This document shows positions 41,401 through 53,400 of a stretch of 64,000 nt of DNA, piece after piece (positions within the stretch are counted from its first letter, which is position 1; each line of letters starts with the position of its first letter). A program made the translations under genes and the position numbers. Source of the DNA: Aradus depressus. Taxonomy: Eukaryota > Arthropoda > Insecta > Hemiptera > Aradidae. The stretch is from positions 44,967,087 through 45,031,086 of the forward strand of contig OY759216.1 of assembly GCA_963662175.1 (NCBI GenBank). The letters are read 5' to 3'. The notes below the pieces were generated by a model. The model was not told the origin of the DNA, ran no database searches, and was given only the letters and a program-made list of their open reading frames with translations.

Positions 41401-44400
41401 TATATGGAAAATATAGTTTTTTTGAAAATTCGTTTATCTAGAGGCACAATAAATGACTTCAAAAAAATTTGAAAAACATATTTTTCTTGTTTGTTTATCT
41501 CAAAAAACCGAAATTCAGCCTTACAAAAAAAAAAGTATGTTTAAGGACCACCCTAATGGACATACAGACTTGAACTATGGGAATGTGCTAAGCCATCTAA
41601 CATCAAGCGTATCCAGTCCTTCTAATCCAAGGTGTTAAGAATAATTGTCGATGCACCATTCTATGTTTACCATCTCACCCTCCTCAACGACCTATCAAGT
41701 TCCGTCACGAAAATCCTTTTTTTCCAATATCATGTCATTCATTTCCATCCCGAAAATCCTCCCCGCAGATTGAGGCGGTGCTGGCTGATAGACCTATTAC
41801 ATTAAAGTAGCTATTATTTAGGGAGTCCTGACAATGGCCAGTTTCTCCTCTCATGTATTCTTTCACATTCAGCACCTCCTGTCCCTCTCAGTCTGCCACC
41901 ATTGCTGGTCAGAGGCTGGCAGAACAAGATGGTGGGGAGATATATACGCCAGATATGGGATATATAAAACGTTTTTACCAATTGAGAAATTGGATTCATT
42001 TTGAAGAAATAGAAACAATTAATTCTGAACTAAACAGAAGGATATATAATGACAATTGTTAAAACATCTGTCATTGATTGGAAATTTACCAAAACGGATA
42101 AAAAACACAAATGAGGCATTGTAAATTAAGTCATCAGAAGCTGATTACCTCGTTAATTACGACCAAGAATAATGGAAGCGTTAAAATCTCATTAGATTCT
42201 CATTAGAAGGAGCGAACGAAGGAAGAGAGCGAAAATGGGGTTAGTCAGGCGCCAAAATACTAATAGCCCAAGGCACGAGTACTGCCGCCATTTCTCAGCC
42301 TGAATATATTACCATATGTTATGGACAGTTTCAATGTAGCAGGATTTTTATGCGAGTTTTCAGTTTTCCGAACCACTGGAGTTCAAGGATTTCATAACAT
42401 CTTTGTACCTACCAGTAATAATTTGCTGAAAATTTACGAAACTGAGAATGCAGTTTTGGAGAGCTCACTTTAATACCTATATATAGACGAAAGAAGCTCA
42501 GAGATAGGATGCTTGCTTACTGAGCTCAAGAGCGCGGGTTCGAGACCCGCAGTTTTTCTTATCTAAAGTAAAAAAAAGTTGAGCACGTCGGCCTTCGGAT
42601 GGAACATTAAACGATGGTTCTAGACCTGTAAGATGTCAGTTACAAAAATGGCTGATGTAGTGAGGAAGTGATTATTTCAATAAAAATTTAGTCTCGATTT
42701 GGGCAAAAGTCAAAGGTTCGAATGTATTTTTGCTATCTATATTGATATGTAAACGGAGATAATAAAATAAATAAAAACAAAGGACTCTTTTAGCTTATAT
42801 ATTGTCTAATTACAAAAAATATATAATATATATACAGGTATAGAGGAAGTCATATAATCGGTTTAACAATCAATTTTCACTTAGAAAATCAGTTTTCACT
42901 GGAATTTTATGTTTTCAGACCCTTGAAAATTGGAAAAAAGTAGACATAATGTAGCAATAACAAGACTTTCTTATACCCAGTAATGTCAGTATGAAATGAT
43001 TTTGAGAGGGAGGGAGCGTGATTTGTAAAAGACCAAGTCGAATTCTCTCTTATCCGGAACATCTTTTTTCACGTTGTACATACTTCATAATGCATAAATA
43101 CCACCATATTTACCAACCCAACTGGTAATAAATACTAAATTGTTTTATAGATGCAATAAGAAATGATTCTACTCATTAAACTAGAGATGACTAGAATAAT
43201 AAAAAAAATAAATAAATAATAATATTAATTTACGAAGAAGATGAGGTGGAAAGGAAGGAGTGAGGAAGAAGATGGAAGAGGGGGAGATCTTTAATTAACG
43301 GATCTCTGAAGGTGGCTTAAGAAGAGGACGATCACCCCGACACAGGTACAGCACAGCGTCTCGTCCTGTCCTCTGTCTTCCATAGAGCTCCACGCATTCC
43401 TTAAGCTCCACGCATTCCATAAAGATTCACGCATTCCATAAAGCTCCACGCATTCCATGTAGCTTCTCACATTCCATAAAACATCACACATTCCGTGCCC
43501 CTTTCCTTCTGCGTACAAGTACCTTCAAGTTTGTAATAGGAATATCTCCTATCGACGTAATTTCAATATTTTACTTCTCTAGCTATACGAAGTATAGAGG
43601 AAGTTATGTAATCGGTCCAAAATTCGATGCGGAGTTTTCAACTAAATTTCATGTTTTCCGACCCCAATTCGATATATGAAAAAAAATCTCTGTCTGTGAG
43701 CACAATAACTCTTGATAGAAAGAATGTATCGACAAGAAATTTTATATGTTACTCTAAAACCCTCTAACGACGATATCTATTGATTTCCAGTCAAATTGAC
43801 CAAAGTTAAGGGGGAATTAAGAGGGATGCTTAATACAAAAACTCTAATAACTGCCAATAGAATGAATGTATCGTCATGACATTTCATATTTACAGTCAAA
43901 ACTCAATGTGGACATAATCTGTCGATATCGGCTGAAGAAAACGGGGGTGGGCACCTTAAGCCTAAAAACAACTCTCTCTCTAGACTGTCCACTTCCACAT
44001 CTCTCCTTAGACTGTCTCTTGACTATTAGAAACAGCTGATCATCGTCTTTTGTTCTCCATTCATTAGTTGTTCACATTTTGTTTTAAAATACTAACTAGT
44101 CCATCTTTGTATATTTATTCACTAATTAAGCTACTTCACTCCTAACAGCTGTTTTATACAAATAATAATAATTGACTTTATAATATATTAATAATCTCAA
44201 TGTCTACAATTTTTTTTACATCACACAATATTGTTATTTATTCATTCTTATAACTAAATGAAGTTTTTTTTAGACCTGATGATGAGGGCATCTCGAAAGC
44301 TCATTCATTAAATTGACAATTCGTGGTGGGGATGTACATTAACGGTGATTCACTACACGGCTTTTTTAAAACGTCATAAATACAGATAAACACACTGACA

Positions 44401-47400
44401 TTACGTCAAAAAAAAAAAAAAAAAAACATACTGAAAACAAATATTTTTGTAGACACCTCCTTTGAAAGTTAAAATAAACTGAAACTCCTTGAGTATATTT
44501 GATCAAACAATGGCGGGTGGCCCCTGAAGGCTGACCCGGAGCGCTGTCTGTGGCTGACGTTGAGAACCGAGGCTCTGTATAATTTTTGACCATATCGCTG
44601 GGTCACGATCCAACCGGCTATTAACTACGAAAATTGCCTCCACTCACTTCAATCTTCCACCAACTCACTCACTCACTCAAAATCTCTCTCTCTCCCTCTC
44701 TCGTGTCTGCGTGTTGGTGAATATATAAATGAAAAATTTCCTCCCCAACTCAACTTACAGGAGCCAAACACTTTTTTTTTTGTTATTTTTGAAATAATAT
44801 TCTAGGGAATATTAAACATATGAAGAATAGAATAGGATCTGAGTAATAATATGAATTTTCAAAAATGAAATTCGGTGTTGAAACCAACGATTAAATGGAC
44901 GTTTTGAGATGTTTAAATGACCTTCAGATAACGTAGAAGACATCAGAGTCTTCCTCTAGAGAAGAGGAAGATTAGAGAGATTATGAAAATTATCTATGTA
45001 CAAGTATGTAAAGTATGTATTTGAGTCAAGTCCCTCTTTGGTCCCTCCCTTTTCTTTCTACCCATTTCGCGAAAATATAATAGGTGCCAACGTTTGAGGT
45101 TTTGAATTTAAATGGGGTTCCGGAAACACACTCATAGCATTTTTTTTTTTTTTTTGTTTTTCCATTTTGGGAATCAAGAGGTGCGAGAAAACATGAAAAT
45201 CCCATGAGAATTCCGCATCGAATTTTTGATCAATTTCATAACTTCCTCTATACTTTATATATCTTCTAGGGAAGTATAAATTCCTGAATATTCGTATGAA
45301 GACTGAAGACCGGAGTCGATAGGCTTATATTGAGGAAATGATAGCACTCTAACACACAAGATCTTTCAGAAATCCTTCAATTCTCTTGAATATTCAATAA
45401 AATAGAAATAATTTCTCTTATAATAGTCAGCCAAACATCTATATTTGAGAGGCAAAAGATCGAGTGTCAGAACAGGACAAGCAAAAATGTAGTTTTCCAC
45501 ACAATATTTAATGGAAATTGTACCTTTTAATATTGTATTTTTAGGAAACTTCTGGAAATAGGGTATCAAGCTTTGGGAAATCCGAAGGGAATGGAAACTG
45601 CGTGCAAAAGGAATAGGTGAACTTATAGGTAGATATTCTATTTTTGCTTGACTAACAAGAATAATCAGATAAGTGCATCTATGTTAAGTATGGAGTACAA
45701 TGTGTTGTTTATAGAAGATAACGTTAAGAAGGGAGAACATTTTTGTGAATTTAGGCTCTTGTGGAGTGTGGGCTCGCGCGAAGATGTGAGGTTGAGGTTA
45801 CACATGTGGAGAGGCGGTGTGTCACGGTGGGAAGGCGTGTAATCAGGAGTAAAAGAAGAATAGTGGGAGAACTGTGCGCGTCTCGCCTTCAATAGGGAGG
45901 AGGGACATCGACACGGAGGAGGGACCAGAGGCAACGGGACTGCGGGCACCATCATCAGATATTATATAGGCAGGAGGCAGTCTAGAGGGCGCTAGGTCCT
46001 GGATCATCTCTGCCAATATAGGCAGGAGGAACCAGGGGCAACGGGACTGCGGGCACCATCATCAGATATTATATAGGCAGGAGGCAGTCTAGAGGGCGCT
46101 AGGTCCTGGATCATCTCTGTCAATACAGGCAGGAGGAACCAGGGGCAACGGGACTCCGGGCCCTATCATCAGATATTATATAGGCAGGAGGCAGTCTAGA
46201 GGGCGCTAGGTCCTGGATCATCTCTGCCAATATAGGCAGGAGGAACCAGGGGCAACGGGACTGCGGGCACCATCATCAGATATTATATAGGCAGGAGGCA
46301 GTCTAGAGGGCGCTAGGTCCTGGATCATCTCTGCCAATATAGGCAGGAGGAACCAGGGGCAACGGGACTGCGGTCACCATCATCAGATATTATATAGGCA
46401 GGAGGCAGTCTAGAGGGCGCCAGGTCCTGGATCATCTCTGCCAATATAGGCAGGAGGAACCAGGGGCAACGGGACTGCGGGCACCATCATCAGATATTAT
46501 ATAGGCAGGAGGCAGTCTAGAGGGCGCTAGGTCCTGGATCATCTCTGCCAATATAGGCAGGAGGGACCAGGGGCAACGGGACTCCGGGCCCCATCATCAG
46601 ATATTATATAGGCAGGAGGCAGTCTATGCATCATCATAATATGATTCTGGACACAGACAGAAAATTTCATGTCGATATATATTTATTCTATCGGGAGTTA
46701 TCGTGTTCACAGACACACCTTTTGATTTTCGGCCGTCAGCGAAAGAGGAGGAGCTTCACATAAAACCCCAATAACTGCCGTAGTAATAAATGTATTATTA
46801 AATCGAAATTGGAAGAGGGGGAAATGGGGGATCAGAGATGGGGCCCAACTAAAAAATTCATATAACTGTCGATTTAATATGAAATTTAGTGAATAAGACA
46901 CATTGATTTTCGCCCGAAACAGAAAATTAGCTTCAGAGGAAGAACGAAAATTAGACTTCTTCGTTGATTCGGCAATATAAAACTTTCACGACCGACGACG
47001 AAATTAAAGATCTTCAGGACGGACCCTGATAAAATTACCTTCTAAAGAAGAAATCCTATTAACTCTAGTCTCGAAGTAGATTAATTTGAAGAGTTATTTT
47101 ATCTAGGAATCTATCTGGATCACGGACGAATGGACGGACGGACAGGCCAAAAACCCCAGGAGGGGACCATTATAATGTAATCTGGTAGGTGGTTAGCTAG
47201 TGTATATAATTGGTGGCGGGTAGTATTGTCGTGGACCGTGCGCCGCAGCCACAAAGGCATTCTCTTCATTATTATAGCTACAGTTAGCTCAAGGATCACT
47301 TTGTTCTGGGCAAATTGAAAAATTCCATCTCACTTGAAGGAGCAGGAGGAGCCCAGCAAGTCTTTTGTACCGCCACCACGGGGGATCAAATAAGTGAATA

Positions 47401-50400
47401 GATTATACTACACGCTTTATTTTTATCATAACTATTCACAATGGCGGTTTAATAAACACATATTTAAAACTATTCATCAAACAAAATATAAGGGAGAAAA
47501 AACAAAAACAAATTGTCAGTGAATCAGCGGCAATGTATTTTCCCGGAACGAATTTATTAAGTCCTCATACTGTCCTCATACCCTCTGATTCCAAAAATGA
47601 AAAAAATAAATAAATTTTATTTATGTGAACACGATAACTCCTAATAGAATAATAATGAATGTATCAACACGAAATTATGTGTATCCAGAACCCCATAAAA
47701 AAAAACACCTATTGACTTTCAACCAAATTGGGAAAAGGAAATTGGGAGATTAGAAGGGCTTGACACAAAAGCCCTAATAACTGCCGGTGTAATGTATCGA
47801 CACAACATTAAGTATGAGAATTTAGAAGTCCCTAATGTAAGTCAAGTATAGTTTTTTAGACCAAACAGTCGATTGGTTTTGAAAGGAGAGCGAAAAATTG
47901 ATTGATTAATTCTGATCATTTCTTTCTTTTTCCAATTGTTTCTCCTTTTTATTTAATTCCTTATTAAAATCCAATTATCTTAAAATTTCAAATGAGACCA
48001 GGTATACCGTTTCAAAATCTTACATTAGACTGTTTAAGTAAATATTTAAAAATAATGTGTTGTAGTACTAACTCTATACGATGTGAGGTAATCGTTAAAG
48101 ACCCTACCCTGGTTGAATAAAAATTTAGACTAGCCAAAAGCTACGAAGGGACGAAAAAGCGCTCTTAATATGAAGATGGCTGATGTAGTGAGAAGTGATT
48201 ATTTCACAGGTTGTCTAATAAGATATAGTCTGACCTCTCACAGATTTTTTATTTGTATTAGCTAGCCGGCTTTCAAGGTTGGCCTCATCAGGCAGTCTAG
48301 AAAAGAAACCATCCTGATAAAATAAAAAAAATATATTTTTTGAATTAACCTAATTAAAAAAATTTAGTAAATAAAATTTAAATTTTTTTATAATAAAAAT
48401 AAACTATAAATAAATAAAACCATTTATGGTCCGAGGGCAACCTCGAAAGCCGGCTAGCTAATACAAATAAAAAAATCTGTGAGAGGTCAGACTGCATCTT
48501 ATTTGACAACACGTGAAAAAAAACGCTCTGGTAGTAGGTAGTAGGCGATGAACTGAAAGTTAAAGCCCGGGCATGAGTCACAATAACTAAACTACAATAA
48601 TACTAGGTTAGTCAAATGAGCCACGGAAGTAGCCCTATATTTCTTCAACCTGCCAACCTGCTAACTTCAATTTAGATTTTGTTTTAAGATAATATTTTGA
48701 TATTTATGTATTGATATTCAGCTAGATAAACTATTCATATGTATTTCTTTAATATTTATCGCAATCTCAATTCACCTATTATAGACTGAAGACATGATAT
48801 CTACGTAGGTGTTCTGGGTTGGTCTAAGACCTTGCGATATTTACGCTTGATTCATCAATGTTCTATAACGTTTACCTCACCCAGCTATACACAGTTATGT
48901 AATCGGTCAGAAGTTCGATGTTGACTTTTCACCGAAATTTCATTTTTTCCGACATCCACATTCCAAAAATTAAAAAAAAAAAAAAAAATGCTGATATTGT
49001 TTATGTTTGTGAATACGATAACCCCCGATAGAATGAATGTATCAACACAAAATTGTATATTTGTATCCAGAACCCCCTAAGAAGGACACCTGTTCAATTT
49101 TGGCAGAAGGGAAGGGGGGCATTAGGGGAAATTTTAACACAAAAACTACGAAGGTTTTCTCTGTTTCTGGTACTGCACAATTCTGAGAGAGACTTTCTTA
49201 TACCCAGTAAAACCAGAATGAAATGATTTTGAGAGGGGGAGAGAGAGAGAGGTTGATCTGTAGAAAAATGGTTAGTTTTATTTAATGACCGCATAACATA
49301 TACTTTTAAAAGAGGGCGTCGGTAGCTCAGTGGTGTGCGTGCTTGCCTTCTGAGCTTAAGGATCGTGGGTTAAAAACCCGGCCGAGGCCCTTAATTTTTT
49401 TTATCTGGGAGTTAAAGTAAATTTAAGCATGCCGTCCTTCGGATGGGACGTTAAAAGATGGTCTCGAGCCTGTACGATAGCAAATACTCGTTAAAGACCC
49501 TAGGTGAATAAAAATTTAGAATTTTCTAGAAAATTGTAGAATCGGTCTCAGGTCCACCAGTGATGAAAGAGCGCTCCGGTAGTAGGCAATATGACCTCGT
49601 AGTTAAAAGCCCGGGCATGAGTCATAATAACTAACTATACTTAATAAAAAACTTAATATTTCCTAAGAAAATTTATTTGACATTCTTTGCGATGCTATAA
49701 CTATAACTGGTTCTATTTCAAATCTGAGGACAGTAATCGCTAATTTAATGAGGGATGTTTTTGGTAAGAACCAATTTTTTTAATAGGACTAACACTTTTT
49801 GCGTAAATCTAGCGAACGAAAAAGGAAAAATTTCAAAATAATATTTTAGGTCGGTTTTCGGCATGTATTTCGCAAAGCGAGCTATCTGCAGAAAAAGTTT
49901 TTTCTACAACTTTTATTTGTAGCTTTTTTTTGATTAGGTCATAAATATAAGCGTTATCTCATAAAATATACTTAATCCCCGAAGTAAACTGGTCGCAATT
50001 TTCATCCTATTTCAAACAAGATCTAATCATATGTAAGTTAGCGCATGTTGACTTCTTCATTACAAATTTCAAGTTCAGAGCTAGAATTGTTTTGGATTCG
50101 AACGCTCACAAAGACCAATCAGATACAAACACAAGCGCACAGACAGACATTCAGCTCACACATTACAATAGTTTGTTATATTCTACAGCTATAAGAAAGT
50201 AATAAAATAAATAATAGAAAATAAATGGATACAAAATTCCAAATATTAATAAATACATAAATAGATACTATTTTTATTGAATATGGCGGATTGTACAAAT
50301 CAGTATGGTTTTTTAAGGAAACATTCCAATATTATAATGCTCTTTTCCTACAATTTTTCGCTTAGATCTTCAGTTTCTGGACTTTCAGACTCAGCCGATT

Positions 50401-53400
50401 CGTTTCACTCTCAATAAAATAAAAAAAAACTGTTTTCGTTAGCTAATTTAAGAAAAAGCATAATAGTCAATATTTTTTTTATATAAAGCAAGCTAAAAGA
50501 TGGCAGCCATATGTCTGCCTGTGTGTCATTCTGTCCTATGAGAGAATATATCGACCCGAAATTATCCAGACCCAGAAGTGCATAAGGAACACAAATATCT
50601 TTAGATATGTAATAACTTTAGAATTATTGAATAAATCGTCACCTTCACGTCATCGTCACGCAATTTTTTTTTTTTTTTTCAATCAGCCGTTGTAGAGTGA
50701 CCCAAATTGAATTACTGACATTTTTACAGAAGTTCTTAACATATTTTCTTATAGTTGTCTACTTCTAGCACAACAAAGATACCTGCAAAATACAACTAAT
50801 GGTACAATTATCCCATACATGGAGATTTTCGAGTTATCTAGTTGTAGTATTAAGGTGACGAAATGAGAAAAAGTCAACTTGTGTGTCCAAATGGGTCTAG
50901 AGGGCAAACGGAAAGTTAGTATTGGCCAAAATGGCAGCCATTAAAATATATTGCTGTTGATGCTGCCAAAATAATTTCAAAATATAAAACCAGGTGGCTT
51001 TATAAAACAGGAGCATCGTTAAGAAAAACGCGGTTGGGACAGGCAAAAAACAATGAAATTGGCATCATGACAATTGAAATCACTGGCAATGAACGGAATA
51101 ATTAACTAAGTTTTCCCCTCTCCGCCAAAACAAAACGACTCTTTGGGCAAAAAATCAATAAATCGACAGTTATGTCGATACATTCATTCTACCATGTTCA
51201 CAGACACACTAGATTTGTTTTTTTTTGTCATTTTTGAAATCAGGGGATCAGAGATCATGAAATTCCAGTGAAAGCACAACATCGAATTTCTGATCGATTA
51301 CATAACTTCCCCTATACTTTGTATAGCTAAAGATGTTTTTAAAAAAATGAAATTATTTGACAAACAGTCCACCTTCCCAACATAAAAAAAAATATAATAA
51401 TACAAAATAAAGTAATTTACATGTTAATTACATAATGAGTTTCAAATTTAATTTATTAATTTGAAAGAAGAAAAAAAATCAAAATTCTCATTAAATCGAT
51501 CTTTTCAATTCTGATGATTACTCTCTTTGAAAAATTAACTTGAAAGGACAAGACAATTGATTATAAATGGTTAAAATTTATTATAAATTTAAAACGATTA
51601 CATTTCAAACTCGTACATAAAAAAAAAAAAAAGATAAATCTATGGCTGAAAATACGGGGAGGGATTCCATAAAACGGACATTGGCCGAAAGGTCGAGGAT
51701 TACGGCAGGGGGGGAGGGGGGAGAGATCTTCCGATTATGTAAATGAGCCTCGAAGAAGGTAATTTATGGTTTTAATTATTTTAAACCTGAGAGAAAAGAA
51801 AGATGGCGGGTTAATTCTAACAAATTGGTTCTTTATAACTGGCAGGGATGTAATGGCCCTGGGGCTGAGGCACCAAATAGTATCATAATAAAATACATAA
51901 TATCAAGATTTGGTTTTTGGTTTTTTTATTTATTTTTTTATATATCAGAGAAGGTCTTAGCGTTGATGGGTTCGACTCGATGAGATATATTATTTTTATA
52001 CCTAGATTCACTATAAAAAAAAAGTGAAATCACCGTGTGAAGATAAAAGTGAATCACCGGCAACTTATCGTTCCCCTTCCAAAACCATTCGCCCTTTTGC
52101 GGTAAGGGCTCCTAAATCCACATACTAGTTATTAGGGTTATTGAATTGAGCCCTCCCTCCCTCCCTGAACCCCTGCGTCCCTTTTGACGATATCGCTGCA
52201 ATTTGACAGGACATGTCCTCATTGGGTTTTGATTTCAAATATGAAATTTCATGTTGATACATTCATTACATCAGCAGTTATTGATGTTTTTGAGTTGAGC
52301 CTCCCTCTGATCTCTCCTCTTCCCAGCTACCGATTCCGCTGAAAATTAATAAGTGTCGTCCGTATAGGGTTTTTAATTCACGTATGAACTTTTTTTTTTT
52401 AATAGAAACATTATAATGAAAGTTATTAGTTTTTTAGCTAAGCCTCCCCTCCAATCCCTTCTCTCCTTCTGGTCGATTTAGCTGAAAAACAATAAGTGTC
52501 GTCGTTAGAGGGTTCTGGATACACATATGAAGGGTCCAATAGAAAAACAATGAGATTCCATTTTTTGTCGGAATTGAGATTTCAGCGGCATCTGTTGGCT
52601 AGTGACAGGAACTAACAACATACCAATCGGCACAGAGATAAAACAATTAGATTCCACTAAAAGTCGTGTTTGAAAATATGTTGCACAGTGGAAGAACGAT
52701 GAGACTCCCGCGTGCCCGAGGAAGAACGATGAGACTCCCGCGCGCTCGAGGAAGAACGATGAAATTCCCGCGCGCCCGAGGAAGAACGATGAGACTCCCG
52801 CGCGCCCGAGGAAGAACGATGATGTTCCCTCTCTCCCCTCTCTCTTGTTCTCTGTCATCAAAATGGTTTCTGTGATTATCACAACATATTCTTAGCCGCT
52901 ATAAGTTCGCTCTTGTTTATTTTATAAAACTTGTAATGTGCTATTGTTATTAAATTTCGTTTTTTACTATTCATCTGAATTTTCGGACCATAGATATAAT
53001 ATTAGAATTTTCACTTCACTTTTATTTTCATTTTTCCATCTTTGAAATTAATAAAAAATTTGTTTTTACATGATATTTTTATTGTTCTTGGGTTGAAAAT
53101 GGGTTTTTATTGGGTTTTGATCATGAAAAGTGCTCAGAAAGAACTCTGTAGTCATGAAACTTTAGATTTAGTTTTTCTCTAAATCTGACAAAATGGCACC
53201 TCATCGTTTTTCCACTGGACCCTTCATATACAATCTTGTGTCAATACATTCATTTCATTGAGAGCTATCGTGTTCACAGACACACTTTTTTTTATTTTTT
53301 TGGGAGGGGGGGATCTTTTATCGCTAATTTTTGACCGATTACATAACTTCCCCTATACTTTGTAAAGCTGGGGAGGTAAGATACGACTTTTGGGCATGAA

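Larger units (their letters stand above)
52047..53383 (-). repeat. HB repeat split by a DNA transposon
   Basis: Left part 52047-52528 (gtgaatcaccggcaacttat at the 3' hairpin, two or three modules). Right part 53226-53383 (tgtcaatacattcatttcat, attacataacttcccctata, ctttgtaaagctggggaggt). The parts join at ggatacacatat/atatacaatcttgt. Confidence 0.88.

Noticed and set aside
41853..42062. Plus-strand frame of 69 codons after the LINE fossil
   Set aside because: No recognisable motif, and it lies in decayed repeat sequence.
43291..43518. Minus-strand frame of 75 codons
   Set aside because: Produced by the 19-bp minisatellite.
45905..46626. CRISPR-like array
   Set aside because: Units are 107 bp and contiguous, with no unique spacers, in eukaryotic DNA.
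52666..52875. Repeat-containing proteins on both strands with a 10-residue period
   Set aside because: A 30-bp tandem repeat without stops keeps several frames open; composition and context are those of a transposable element.
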